From NCBI GenBank assembly GCA_017535315.1, contig JAFXUD010000002.1:310001-374000 (forward strand): DNA of 64,000 nt. Reading direction: 5' to 3'. The notes beneath the pieces were generated by a model, which made no database searches, was not told the DNA's origin, and saw only the letters and a list, made by a program, of their open reading frames with translations. Made by a program: the position numbers and the translations under genes. The DNA is from Victivallales bacterium (lineage in GTDB: Bacteria > Verrucomicrobiota > Lentisphaeria > Oligosphaerales > Oligosphaeraceae). Shown here piece after piece: positions 15,851-24,298 of this stretch (position 1 is its first letter; every line of letters starts with the position of its first letter).

Positions 15851-18271
15851 GTGGAGCTGTTGTCACCAGCGGGCACGTTGGAGTGCGGGTTGGCCGCGTT
15901 CCAGTATGGTGCCGATGCGGTTTACCTTGGGATGAAGGAGTTCTCCGCGCGTGCGGATGCGGGCAACTTCAGCTTTGAGGATTTGTCTGTCCTGGTAGGA
16001 TTCGCCCATCAGGTTTTGGAGCGTCGTCGTAAGGTCTATGTTGCTGTGAACACCCTGGTTCGGGAAAACGAACTGGGGCGTTTGGCAGACCTTTTAGCGC
16101 ATCTTCGGGATATGGATGTGGATGCGCTGATTGTGCAGGATGTTGCTGTCGCGGAACTGGTGTCGCAGTTTGACCTAGGGTTGGAGTTGCACGCCAGCAC
16201 CCAGATGGCCATCCACAATGTGGAAGGCGTACGTCAAGCGCAGAAGATGGGCTTCACACGGGTTGTTGCCGCCCGTGAGGTGAGCATCAATGAACTGGCG
16301 GCGATGGCCGCTGTCCCAGGCATGGAGATAGAGGCGTTCATCCATGGCGCGCTTTGCTACTCCTATAGTGGATTGTGCCTGATGTCGGCCTGTACCAATG
16401 GTTGCAGTGGCAATCGGGGTGAATGCACATACGTCTGCCGCAAACGCTTCGAGATTACGAACTGTAATGGGGAACGGGTTGGGGCATGCTGTTCGATGTC
16501 CATGAAGGATTTGGCTTTGGGGGAAGCCTTGTCGGAGATGAGGCGCGCGGGAGTTGTCTCCCTGAAAATCGAGGGGCGTAAAAAGACCCCGCTTTATGTC
16601 GCTGCCGTGACAAATTTTTATAGGAAGTTGCTGGACAAGAGCTTCAAGAACGGCGAAGAACAAGATGCGAAGCTCGATGTGAAAACCATCTTCAGCCGCC
16701 CTTGGACGGAGCTTTTCGCGCACAAGGTGCGGAATACGGGGGTGACAGACCCCATGATGCTTGGTCCCCGCGGCATTGAAATCGGGCAGGTCGCTCGTGT
16801 GCGCCGAAGTGAAAGCGGCGACTGGCTACGTTTTACCGTTCGCACGCGTCCCATCGAAAAGCACGATGGTCTTCAGGTGGAGATACCTGGCGTGGATAAG
16901 CCGTATGGCTTTGGCGTTGATGAGCTGCACAGTTTCAAGCAGGGCGGCCAGGAACGCTGGGAGGCGGTCTTTGAGGCGAAGCCTGGAACCATTATCGAGG
17001 TGCCTCTGCCCGATGGACATCCAGATATACCAATTGGTGCCAAGGTGTGCTGTGCCTCCTCACAGGCCGTGAAGCGGAAGTACAAATGGCCAGAGGCACG
17101 CAATAGCTTGTGGTGCCTGCGTCATCCTGCCAGCTTTTCTGTGCATGTCAAGCCAAATCGTCTTTCAGCGGAGATGACCACGATGGTTTGTGGTCGCAAA
17201 CAGGCACCTGTTCAGGCCGTGATGGATTTGGATACGGAACTTTCGCCTGCTCGTCAGCCAGAAAAGGTTGTCGCTGAGGTAACGGATTGTTTTTCACGCC
17301 TGGGTGAGAGCGGGTTTTCATTGGAGACGGTGACATGCGACAATCCAGCCAATCTGTTTGTACCCAAAGGGATGCTCAATGAACTGCGCCGTCTGGTGGT
17401 TGCCAAGGCGCAGGATGCCTTGGATATGGCGGCAAACCATCTTTCCAGGCATATTCAAGAGGCTGTTGCGATGTGGCATGTCGATGGCGGGGACAAAAAG
17501 GAGAAATGGTTGCTGAAGATTGACAATGTCAATGTCCTGGATGCATTGAATGACAATCAATTGGAATTATACGACGAAGTAGTGTTTTCGTTGGAACGAA
17601 TCCGTTGGAATGAGTTGGACGGCACACTGGCTGCGTTGCGGAACCGCTTTGGGAGGGGTGAACGCGTGCGCCTTTCCCTGCCTGTGATATGCCGCGGACG
17701 TACCGCAGCGCAGTGGAGGGAGACAGTGAAAAAGCTGGTTGCGGAGGATTGGCACCACTGGGAGATAGCCAATGTTGGCGCATTGGAGATGTTGAGAGAG
17801 CTGGATGTCGATGTGACAGGCGACTGGCCTTTATATGCAATGAACACGCAGGCTGCGGATTTCTGGTTTGGTCAAGGCCTGAAGAGGGTTAACGCCGTTC
17901 CAGAGGATACGACCGATAATCTGCTCTTGGTTGCCGAAAAACTGGGCGACAGATTGGTGGTTCCAATATACCAGCATACGGCTCTTGCCCGTTCCGCTGT
18001 ATGCGTGATGAACAGCACCAGGGGATTCTGTCCAGGAAAGGCCAACTGCAACTTTAAGACGCTCTCAATGAAGACAAATCGTGGCGAGACGTTTACGGCG
18101 GTGAACAACGACTGTATGTCCGTGATTGTCAACAACGAGCCGTTGGACTACACCTATCTTCTGCCTGAACTCAGGAAGGCGGGGACGTGCCGCTTTCAGG
18201 TGGAACTCCTTTGGCTGGATTATTCCCTTGGCGAGATTCAACAGGTTATTAGTGGTGCCAAAAGGAGATAA
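15851..18271 (+). CDS. U32-family peptidase/RlhA-like protein
   Basis: An 806-residue protein with GTG start. The N-terminal about 300 residues are the U32 domain: MELLSPAGTLECGLAAFQYGADAVYLG, VNTLVRENE, LIVQDVAVAEL, ELHASTQMAIHN, ARE.S, and EAFIHGALCYSYSGLCLMSACTNGCSGNRGECTYVCR with its cysteines. U32 proteins such as RlhA, TrhP and UbiU/V act in tRNA or rRNA hydroxylation or ubiquinone synthesis, often with an iron-sulfur cluster, despite the peptidase name. A long C-terminal half has a second cysteine-containing region near the end (SVCVMNSTRGFCPGKANCNF), as in RlhA-type longer homologues. RNA modification is the most likely role, but this is inference. Confidence 0.85.
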   Translation: MELLSPAGTLECGLAAFQYGADAVYLGMKEFSARADAGNFSFEDLSVLVGFAHQVLERRRKVYVAVNTLVRENELGRLADLLAHLRDMDVDALIVQDVAVAELVSQFDLGLELHASTQMAIHNVEGVRQAQKMGFTRVVAAREVSINELAAMAAVPGMEIEAFIHGALCYSYSGLCLMSACTNGCSGNRGECTYVCRKRFEITNCNGERVGACCSMSMKDLALGEALSEMRRAGVVSLKIEGRKKTPLYVAAVTNFYRKLLDKSFKNGEEQDAKLDVKTIFSRPWTELFAHKVRNTGVTDPMMLGPRGIEIGQVARVRRSESGDWLRFTVRTRPIEKHDGLQVEIPGVDKPYGFGVDELHSFKQGGQERWEAVFEAKPGTIIEVPLPDGHPDIPIGAKVCCASSQAVKRKYKWPEARNSLWCLRHPASFSVHVKPNRLSAEMTTMVCGRKQAPVQAVMDLDTELSPARQPEKVVAEVTDCFSRLGESGFSLETVTCDNPANLFVPKGMLNELRRLVVAKAQDALDMAANHLSRHIQEAVAMWHVDGGDKKEKWLLKIDNVNVLDALNDNQLELYDEVVFSLERIRWNELDGTLAALRNRFGRGERVRLSLPVICRGRTAAQWRETVKKLVAEDWHHWEIANVGALEMLRELDVDVTGDWPLYAMNTQAADFWFGQGLKRVNAVPEDTTDNLLLVAEKLGDRLVVPIYQHTALARSAVCVMNSTRGFCPGKANCNFKTLSMKTNRGETFTAVNNDCMSVIVNNEPLDYTYLLPELRKAGTCRFQVELLWLDYSLGEIQQVISGAKRR

Positions 18272-18275
18272 AAGG

Positions 18276-18323
18276 AACCTAAACGACGCAAGGGAGCACG
18301 ACCTTTTTGTCGTTTAGGTTTTT
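18276..18323. terminator. Bidirectional hairpin terminator built from 9-bp repeat units
   Basis: AACCTAAACGAC (18276-18287) pairs perfectly with GTCGTTTAGGTT (18309-18320), followed by TTT on the plus strand and preceded by A/T-rich sequence on the minus side. It lies 5 bp after the U32 stop and ahead of the convergent gene's stop. Its arms contain the same units (GGAACCTAA, ACGACGCAA) as the dispersed 9-bp arrays. Confidence 0.65.
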
Positions 18324-18331
18324 GGGATCGT

Positions 18332-18772
18332 TTAAAGATTGCTTTTTTCTTTTGCAAGCTCAGAATCAGGTTTGATTGCATTGACAAAGCATTGGAAGTT
18401 GGATTCTGGTGATACCCAGTCCAAAACAGTTCCGAAAGAGTGCGGGTAGTAAGGGCTGACCAGGTAGTTGCGTCCCTTTTCACGGACAATGAGGAACTCC
18501 TTTACTGTAAAAAGCTTGTTTTCATGGATGTCCAGAAGGGTTTCCTCCATTTTGGGAACAGGCATAAAGGGGTAGTATTCCTTGAGTAGCTTTGCTTTGT
18601 CTTCCATGGGAATCTGATAGGATTCATACTCTTCTCCTTTGCTGTTTCTCAGTTTGCTCGTTGGGTAGGGCAGTGGGGTTTCATGGATTTCAATCATGTC
18701 CATCATTTCCTTTTCATTCCCACAAGAGAATCCCTGACAAGACAATTCTGGTGTGTTGACATCGTTTTTCAT
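18332..18772 (-). CDS. Hypothetical protein, 146 residues
   Basis: I do not recognise a family. The gene is supported by an excellent ribosome binding site (AGGAGGCAAC directly before ATG) and ordinary codon use. The protein is soluble and mixed in charge, with a cysteine pair near the N-terminus (LSCQGFSCGNEKE) and a central region rich in Tyr and Pro (YQIPMEDKAKLLKEYYPFMPVPKMEE). A C-terminal globular part reads LFTVKEFLIVREKGRNYLVSPYYPH. No signal peptide or membrane segment is seen. It converges with the U32 gene and shares its terminator. Confidence 0.6.
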   Translation of the reverse strand: MKNDVNTPELSCQGFSCGNEKEMMDMIEIHETPLPYPTSKLRNSKGEEYESYQIPMEDKAKLLKEYYPFMPVPKMEETLLDIHENKLFTVKEFLIVREKGRNYLVSPYYPHSFGTVLDWVSPESNFQCFVNAIKPDSELAKEKSNL

Positions 18773-19175
18773 GTTGCCTCCTTGTATTTATGTGTTGTCC
18801 ATTTATGAATCCAATTTAGATTGCTCTTTAAAATAATATGGATTTCATTAATGAATATTTCTAGTATAACACACGAAAAAATCCTGTCAAGTAGATTTTT
18901 GCAAAATAATTCTAAAAATGAAAAATCAGAAGAGGAGGGAGAAGAGTTGAAAATAGCAAAAAGAATGAGAAAACCCAAAAAAAGAAAGCATATTATGGAT
19001 AAGGGAGAAAAAGGGGGGAGGGAATTATGTTGTGAAAAAACAGCTGACTCACAGAGGGGAAAGACAACAAAAAGTGTTATGCTTTTTGTGCGTTCCTTGC
19101 GTCGTTTGGGCCCTTTAGGTTGTTTGTGTCGTTTAATAACCGTGCTTAAATACAGGGAAGAATAAGGAGAAGAAC
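18773..19175. repeat. AT-rich intergenic region with a 9-bp repeat array (19088-19132)
   Basis: Most of this 400-bp gap between divergent genes is A/T-rich and gene-free. Near its right end lie consecutive 9-bp units TTGCGTCGT, TTGGGCCCT, TTAGGTTGT and TTGTGTCGT (19097-19132), preceded by a ninth-like partial unit. In reverse complement these read ACGACNCAA, matching the arrays near 25.5 kb and 44.7 kb. The next gene is preceded by AAGGAGAAGAAC, a good ribosome binding site. Confidence 0.55.
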
Positions 19176-19715
19176 ATGGAAAAGAAGGAAACCGAAGCAA
19201 AGAAGGAAACCGAGGCGAAGAAGGAACTGACCAGAAAGAAAATCATTGCTTTCATGGAAGCGAATGATTGGAATTACGACTATGATGAAAATAGCGGGGT
19301 TATTTTTTCTGGGATTAGCCTTAAGGGATACGCCTCGTCACTTCGTTACTGCATTCTCATCAAAGATAGGATAGTCTTGAACTATGCGGTCCTGCCATTC
19401 AATGTGAAGAAGCATGTGAAGCGTGTAGTTGAATATTTATGCCGTATAAACATGCATTTGATATATGGGAATTTTGAGTTTGACTATCGTGATGGCGAGA
19501 TACGTTTCAAACTGGATACGAGCTTGGACTCCATCCTGACCGATGAGTACAATATTGGTCTTTTGATTTACAAGCCTGCCTTTACAGTGGATTCCTGTAT
19601 CAAGGGTCTTGTTCAGGTTATGACTGGTATTATGAAACCAGAGGCGGCGATCAAATTGGCTGAGAAAGAAAATGATGAAAAGCTCAAAAAAGAAAACGAC
19701 GAAAAGGAGGAGTAA
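19176..19715 (+). CDS. YbjN-like small protein with charged N-terminal repeats
   Basis: A 179-residue soluble protein. The N-terminus contains repeats of KKETEA (residues about 3-18), then a domain (residues about 20-165) resembling the YbjN/type III chaperone-like alpha-beta fold: IIAFMEANDWNYDYDENSGVIFSGIS, RVVEYLCRINMHLIYGNFEFDYRDGEIRFK. The C-terminus is again charged (EKENDEKLKKENDEKEE). YbjN-type proteins are usually assigned as sensory-transduction or chaperone-like, with no firm biochemistry. It is followed by a paralogue (NWNYDY..FEFDYRDGEIRFK against NWKYRY..FMLDFNDGELRFK), so this is a tandem gene duplication. Confidence 0.7.
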   Translation: MEKKETEAKKETEAKKELTRKKIIAFMEANDWNYDYDENSGVIFSGISLKGYASSLRYCILIKDRIVLNYAVLPFNVKKHVKRVVEYLCRINMHLIYGNFEFDYRDGEIRFKLDTSLDSILTDEYNIGLLIYKPAFTVDSCIKGLVQVMTGIMKPEAAIKLAEKENDEKLKKENDEKEE

Positions 19716-19719
19716 AGGT

Positions 19720-20190
19720 ATGGGGATCAGGAAAACTGCAAAATTGGTTCGTGAATTTTTGGACTCCGATAATTGGAAATATCGATATATCAACAATAAG
19801 GAGTATATTTCATTTGTCGGGGATGTCCATTCGTCTCATTGCTTGAGCTGCCTGCGTGTTTTTATCACCGTTACCGACAAGGAGGTGATGTGCTATTATG
19901 AATTACCTGTCAGCGCCAAGGAATGTCTTCCGCAGATGGCGGAGTTTGTCATGCGCGCAAACTATGGACTTAACACAGGAAGTTTTATGCTAGACTTCAA
20001 CGATGGCGAATTGCGTTTTAAGGTAGCCACTTCACACCAGGCCTTGGAAGGCAGTCCCACGGAGGAGATGCATCGCCTGTTGTATGTGCCCATGGGAACC
20101 ATCAAAACATACGCGCGGGGCATTGTCGGGGTGCTTTCTGGCTATGAGAGCGCCGTGGAAGCCGTAAGGAAATGTGAGGAGAACGATTGA
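19720..20190 (+). CDS. YbjN-like small protein, tandem paralogue
   Basis: A 156-residue paralogue of the preceding protein. AGGAGG lies 10 bases before the ATG at 19720, which decides this start over the in-frame ATG at 19672 inside the upstream gene. Shared features are FLDSDNWKYRYINNKEYISFVGDV, PQMAEFVMRANYGLNTGSFMLDFNDGELRFKVAT and a final helical segment YARGIVGVLSGYESAVEAVRKCEE. It lacks the lysine/glutamate repeats of its partner. The 4-bp spacing suggests co-translation and possibly a hetero-oligomer, which is inference. Confidence 0.7.
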   Translation: MGIRKTAKLVREFLDSDNWKYRYINNKEYISFVGDVHSSHCLSCLRVFITVTDKEVMCYYELPVSAKECLPQMAEFVMRANYGLNTGSFMLDFNDGELRFKVATSHQALEGSPTEEMHRLLYVPMGTIKTYARGIVGVLSGYESAVEAVRKCEEND

Positions 20191-20208
20191 GCAGGAAAAG
20201 AGACTTTT

Positions 20209-21570
20209 TCAAACTATTCTTCTTTTTGCCTTGTTGAGGCGTTTGCAGGCGTAATAAAGCAAGATGCCGTTAGTTAGCGTGGCAAGTATCCACGAGATGG
20301 GGTAGGACAACATGAGTACGGGTATCGTTCGGTGGACGCGGAATACGGTGCCAATCCAGACAACGCGCATGACGCAGACGGAGAAGAAGGTGAGGAGGAA
20401 CGGTACGGTCGAGTAGCCCAGACCGCGCAGGGCACCGCAGACGACATCCATCATGCCGCAAAGGGCATATGTGGTGAAGAGGATGCTCATGCGCTTGAGC
20501 CCCCAGATGATGACATCGGGGTCAGGGTTGTAGATACTGAGGATCTGCTTGCCGAAGAAATAGCAGCCGAGTCCCATGGTTTCGCATAGGATGCTGACAA
20601 GGATGAGGGCGTAGATAATGCATTTGCTGATTCTGGCGTATTGTTTTCCGCCGAAATTCTGCCCCACGAAGCTGAGCGAGGTAAAGTGGAAGCAAGCCGA
20701 CCCGATATAGACCATTCCCTCCACGCTCATGGCGGCTGCATTTCCTGCCATGACGATGGAGCCGAAGGAGTTGACGGAGGATTGGACGACGATGTTGGAA
20801 AAGGAGAAACAGGCGCCCTGGAGTCCCGCTGGTACGCCGATGGAAAGCATCCTCTTGAAGATGGACCAGTCCATGGCAACTTTGTGGAAATCAAGGTGAA
20901 AGGATTCATCGCCAGTGCGGATGGCGTTCCAGACGAGTACGGCGGAGATGGCATGGGAGATGACAGTGGCGATGGCGACACCCGCCACATCCATGTTCAA
21001 CCTGATGACGAAGAAGAGGTTGAGGACGACGTTGACGATGCCCGCGAAGGACAGATAGTAGAGGGGGCGCTTGGTGTCGCCAACGGCGCGCAGAATGGCG
21101 CTGCCGTAGTTGTAGAGCATCTGGAACATCATGCCGCCGAAGATAATCTGCATGTAGAGGGTGGATTTCCCTATGACGTCATCGGGCGACCCCATCTGCT
21201 TGAGCATGGCGTGTGAGAAAAGCAGGCCGAAAAGCGCCATGAAAAGGCCACCGAAAATGGCGACCAGCATGGCTGTGTGGATGGTCCTCTCCAGGGACTT
21301 GTATTTTTTCGCGCCATAGAACTGGGAGGAGATGACGCTGCTGCCGACCGAAAGCCCCAGAAGGATGTTGATGCAGAGAATGGTCAGCGAACTGGTAGAA
21401 CCGATGGCGGCCATCGCCTGGTGTGAGGCATAACGCCCGACGACAATCAAATCGGCGGCGTGAAACAGCAACTGCAACACATTGGAGCAGAAGTAGGGGA
21501 CGGCGAAGCGTATCATCTTGCCCAAAAGAGGGCCTTCGCACATGTCCATGTAGTGTTTGCTGTCGGGCAT
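20209..21570 (-). CDS. MATE-family efflux transporter
   Basis: A 453-residue, twelve-helix inner-membrane transporter of the MATE family, exporting drugs or metabolites by Na+ or H+ antiport. The first repeat begins GPLLGKMIRFAVPYFCSNVLQLLFHAADLIVVGRYASHQAMAAIGSTSSL, and the second half repeats the pattern (SIGVPAGLQGACFSFSNIVVQSSVNSFGSIVMAGNAAAMSVEGM). I start at MPDSKHY; an open frame continues 38 codons upstream through the GC-rich repeat region but with no family similarity. A later in-frame ATG (MDMCEGP) is also possible. The substrate is unknown. Confidence 0.88.
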   Translation of the reverse strand: MPDSKHYMDMCEGPLLGKMIRFAVPYFCSNVLQLLFHAADLIVVGRYASHQAMAAIGSTSSLTILCINILLGLSVGSSVISSQFYGAKKYKSLERTIHTAMLVAIFGGLFMALFGLLFSHAMLKQMGSPDDVIGKSTLYMQIIFGGMMFQMLYNYGSAILRAVGDTKRPLYYLSFAGIVNVVLNLFFVIRLNMDVAGVAIATVISHAISAVLVWNAIRTGDESFHLDFHKVAMDWSIFKRMLSIGVPAGLQGACFSFSNIVVQSSVNSFGSIVMAGNAAAMSVEGMVYIGSACFHFTSLSFVGQNFGGKQYARISKCIIYALILVSILCETMGLGCYFFGKQILSIYNPDPDVIIWGLKRMSILFTTYALCGMMDVVCGALRGLGYSTVPFLLTFFSVCVMRVVWIGTVFRVHRTIPVLMLSYPISWILATLTNGILLYYACKRLNKAKRRIV

Positions 21571-21591
21571 ATAGGTGGTAAAACAAAGTAC

Positions 21592-21690
21592 GGGGGGCTG
21601 GATGCCCCCCGCGTCCCCTATACGGGGGCTGTTGTGTGCGCCGCGCTGAAGCGCGGCGGTTTCGCGGGCAAAAGCCCCGCGCACAAGACT
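21592..21690. repeat. GC-rich hairpin cluster with GCACAAGACTGG tail
   Basis: Between the pseudopilin-like gene and the MATE gene lie a hairpin GGGGGGC/GCCCCCC (21592-21610), then CGCCGCGCTGAAGCGCGGCG (21639-21658), then GGGCAAAAGCCC followed by GCGCACAAGACTGG. The middle palindrome is identical to one at 24172-24191, and the first resembles the unit at 38296. These belong to the dispersed GC-hairpin family. Confidence 0.65.
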
Positions 21691-21693
21691 GGC

Positions 21694-22344
21694 TTACTGC
21701 TTGTTGAAGTAGCTATTTTGTTCGGGTTGGCTCTTGTGGCTGCCGACATGTCCGTCGAAATAGAGGACATTGAGGGCGTTATTGTGGCGGTAGGCGTTCC
21801 ACCAGCCCTTGCCTGCGACGTCGATGTAGTTGTCGGCGAGCATCCAGGTGTCGGCTGGCCTCTTCCACTCGGAAATAAGGCCAGGCTTGGAGTCGCTGGC
21901 GCGGGAGCCGTTGTTGTACCCAGCCTGAATGTTGAAACCATAGCCGAGGTATTGGGCGTTGTTAAGAATCGTGGCTACGGAGGTTCCCCACGTGGCCGTG
22001 ATACTTTCCCCCACCTTTGTATCTCCTTCTGCTGGGCAGTAGGGATTGGCGGCTACGGCACCGAGTTTCTTCTTGTTGAAGAGGGAAGGTTCATACAGGA
22101 AGCCTGAGTAGTACCAGTTCATATACAGGTAGATGCCCGACATGCGGGTGGCAGGAACATAGTCCTCGTAGTCGTCGATGTAGAGTTTGAAGCAGAGACC
22201 CATCTGCTTTTCAAGGTTGGTGCAACTAGTGGTACGGGCCTTGTCACGCGCCTTTGAGAGGGCGGGCAGCAACATGGCCGCCAGAATCGCGATGATGGCG
22301 ATGACGACCAACAACTCAATGAGGGTAAAAGAATGTTTTTTCAT
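21694..22344 (-). CDS. Pseudopilin-like secreted protein (prepilin N-terminal motif, DGHV C-terminus)
   Basis: A 216-residue protein with a type IV prepilin signal: [36 protein letters not shown], the processing site lying before FTLIE. The C-terminal region ([18 protein letters not shown]) matches the H-x9-DG type of pseudopilin-like proteins expanded in Lentisphaerota and Planctomycetota. They are expected to be exported and anchored by the hydrophobic N-terminal helix; a role in carbohydrate utilisation has been proposed from context but is unproven. It has its own promoter and lies 101 bp after a pair of sugar ABC permeases, suggesting a link. Confidence 0.85.
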   Translation of the reverse strand: MKKHSFTLIELLVVIAIIAILAAMLLPALSKARDKARTTSCTNLEKQMGLCFKLYIDDYEDYVPATRMSGIYLYMNWYYSGFLYEPSLFNKKKLGAVAANPYCPAEGDTKVGESITATWGTSVATILNNAQYLGYGFNIQAGYNNGSRASDSKPGLISEWKRPADTWMLADNYIDVAGKGWWNAYRHNNALNVLYFDGHVGSHKSQPEQNSYFNKQ

Positions 22345-22387
22345 GATTTTGCTCCAGCTATACTTGAAATCGTATTATCTGAACAAA

Positions 22388-22415
22388 ATTATAGCATTAT
22401 TTATGCAAAAAACAA
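22388..22415 (-). promoter_or_regulatory. Sigma-70-type promoter of the pseudopilin-like gene
   Basis: On the minus strand TTGTTT (22410-22415) and TATAAT (22388-22393) are separated by 16 bases, giving a start point about 35-40 bases before the ATG. It separates this gene's expression from the upstream permease pair. Confidence 0.6.
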
Positions 22416-22445
22416 TTTGAAAAGCCCAAATAAGTTTCTGGACAG

Positions 22446-23270
22446 CTATTCTTTGACGGCTCCAGCGGTGAGTCCTCGGATAATCTGCTTTTGTGCAAAA
22501 AGATAGACGAGAATGAGGGGGATGACGACCAGAAGCAGGGCGGCACTTGTTTGGGTTATGAGGATGTCGTGCTCGCCTTTGAAATCGTTGAGGGCAAGGG
22601 GAAGGGTGCGGACGCCTGGTCCAAGAAGGGTCAGGGCAAAGGCGTATTCGTTCCACATCGTCAGGAAATTGAAGATGAAGACCGTTGCAAGCGAGGGGCG
22701 CGAGAGGGGAAGGGCGACATTCCAGAAAACACCCCATGCTGTGCAGCCATCGACGCGAGCCGCGTCCAGCAAATCCTTGGGGAGGGCATTGAAGGCGTTG
22801 CGGAGGATAAGTATGGAGACGGGGAGTGCGAAGCCGATGTAGGGTCCTGCCAGCGCAAATAGGGTGCCTTTCATCCCCAGACCACCGCTTCCCATCAGTT
22901 GATTCAGGGGAATGAGCGTGACGTGGATGGGGATCATCATGCCAAGCAGAAAGAGGACAAAGAGCAGATTGCGTCCAGGGAAACGCATCTGAGAAAAGGC
23001 GAAGGCGGCCAGCGCGGCGAAGGCCACCGCCACCATGACAGAGACGATGCAGAGCAGCAGGCTGTTTAGGTAGGCGGAGCCGAATCCGCCGTCACGAAAG
23101 ACGGCAGTCAGGTTGTCAAGCACCCATTCTTTGGGGAGGGCAAGGGGATGCGTCTGGGCATCGCCTTCCGTGCGGAAGGCGCAGAGAGCCATCCAGAGCA
23201 GAGGGTAGGCCGTGAACAGCAGGAAGAGGAGCAGCAGGAGATGCCGCAGGATGGTGGCGGTTTTGCTCAT
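22446..23270 (-). CDS. Carbohydrate ABC transporter permease (MalG/CUT1 type)
   Basis: A 274-residue inner-membrane permease of the CUT1 sugar importer family, with six predicted helices. The EAA loop is LLDAARVDGCTAWGVFWNVALPLSRPSLATVFIFNFLTMWNEYAFAL, a hallmark of MalG-type subunits, and the C-terminus IIRGLTAGAVKE is typical. Its start overlaps the stop of the MalF-type partner by 4 bp. No solute-binding protein or ATPase gene is adjacent; CUT1 systems often share one ATPase encoded elsewhere. The transported sugar is unknown. Confidence 0.9.
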   Translation of the reverse strand: MSKTATILRHLLLLLFLLFTAYPLLWMALCAFRTEGDAQTHPLALPKEWVLDNLTAVFRDGGFGSAYLNSLLLCIVSVMVAVAFAALAAFAFSQMRFPGRNLLFVLFLLGMMIPIHVTLIPLNQLMGSGGLGMKGTLFALAGPYIGFALPVSILILRNAFNALPKDLLDAARVDGCTAWGVFWNVALPLSRPSLATVFIFNFLTMWNEYAFALTLLGPGVRTLPLALNDFKGEHDILITQTSAALLLVVIPLILVYLFAQKQIIRGLTAGAVKE

Positions 23271-24157
23271 GGTTCGTTTTCCTCCTTGAGGCCAGAGCGG
23301 AGGCGGTGCCTTTGCAGGGGGATGACCACTAGAAGCGCCGTGAGGAAAAGCAGTACGGCGGCGGAGGAGCCATAGCCGAAGCGTCCCTGTCCCTGGTCAA
23401 AGGCCAGGCGGTAGATGTAGGTGGCCAGAACTTCGCGCGATTCGGCGGGCAGTCCGCCCGACATCATATAGACCAAGTCGAAGTACTTGAGGGAACCGAC
23501 GATGGATAGCGTGGCGGAGACGATGGCGGTTGGTTTCAGCAGTGGCAGAATGATGTGCCAGCAGATTTGCCATTCGCTGGCGCCGTCGATGCGTGCGGCC
23601 TCGAAGTAGTCGTTGGGGATGCCGCTGAGGCCTGCCATGAAAAGAACCGTATGAAAACCCGTGTACTGCCAGCAGATAGTGACGAAAATCCAGAGGAGGG
23701 ACCAGCCTGGCGTCGCCAGCCACGCAAACTCGAAGTCGGGCTTGACCAGTTGTATCAGCGAGGTCAGGAGGCCATTGCCTGGCTCGTAGATGTACTGCCA
23801 CAGGATGGCGATGGCGACGGTCGGCATGATCATCGGTGCGAAGAAGGCCGTACGGAACACCGTTCGTCCCCAAGTGGGATAGTGGAGCAGTATGGCCAGG
23901 AACGCGGCTAGCGGCAGTTGGATGGCGAGCGAGCCGACCAGCAGAAGCAGGTTGTGCCATAGGCTGAACCAGAAGACCTTGTCGTGGAGCAGCTCGCTGT
24001 AGTTGCGCAGACCATAGAAGGCTGGCGCGGACATCGGGCCGTCCCAGTGGAATAGGCTCATCTGGAAGGAACGTGCGATGGGCCAGAGCACAAAGAGCCC
24101 ATAGACTAGTAGGGCTGGTACCAGAAAGAGCCAGGGGGTGTATTTTCGGGTATGCAT
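23267..24157 (-). CDS. Carbohydrate ABC transporter permease (MalF/CUT1 type)
   Basis: A 296-residue inner-membrane permease of the CUT1 family. It starts RKYTPWLFLVPALLVYGLFVLWPIARSFQMSLFHWDG, the standard MalF-type first helix, and has the EAA loop DYFEAARIDGASEWQICWHIILPLLKPTAIV followed by LKYFDLVYMMSGGLPAESREVLATYIYRLAF. The ATGA overlap with the downstream permease shows co-translation. A GC hairpin repeat lies in the gap between it and dxr. Binding protein and ATPase are absent here, so the substrate cannot be named. Confidence 0.9.
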   Translation of the reverse strand: MHTRKYTPWLFLVPALLVYGLFVLWPIARSFQMSLFHWDGPMSAPAFYGLRNYSELLHDKVFWFSLWHNLLLLVGSLAIQLPLAAFLAILLHYPTWGRTVFRTAFFAPMIMPTVAIAILWQYIYEPGNGLLTSLIQLVKPDFEFAWLATPGWSLLWIFVTICWQYTGFHTVLFMAGLSGIPNDYFEAARIDGASEWQICWHIILPLLKPTAIVSATLSIVGSLKYFDLVYMMSGGLPAESREVLATYIYRLAFDQGQGRFGYGSSAAVLLFLTALLVVIPLQRHRLRSGLKEENEP

Positions 24158-24171
24158 GGTTGTAGTGTTTT

Positions 24172-24202
24172 CGCCGCGCTGAAGCGCGGCGCACAGAACA
24201 GG
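24172..24202. repeat. GC hairpin repeat with GCACAGAACAGG tail
   Basis: CGCCGCGCTGAAGCGCGGCG (24172-24191) is identical to the hairpin at 21639-21658 and runs into GCACAGAACAGG (24191-24202). A further GC-rich stretch (24215-24260) contains GGGTGCGCTTCGTGCACCC. It lies between dxr and the permease pair. Confidence 0.65.
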
Positions 24203-24298
24203 TTACTGGCCAAGGGGGAAGGCGGGGGGCTGGAGGGGAGGGTGCGCTTCGTGCACCCCAGAAGGTGGCGCGGCACTGCTCGGGAAGCAGAGGACGTG

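Noticed and set aside
18821-19165. Possible 114-residue basic protein in the gap before the YbjN-like pair
   Set aside because: No ribosome binding site, very lysine-rich low-complexity start, and its 3' part is the 9-bp repeat array.
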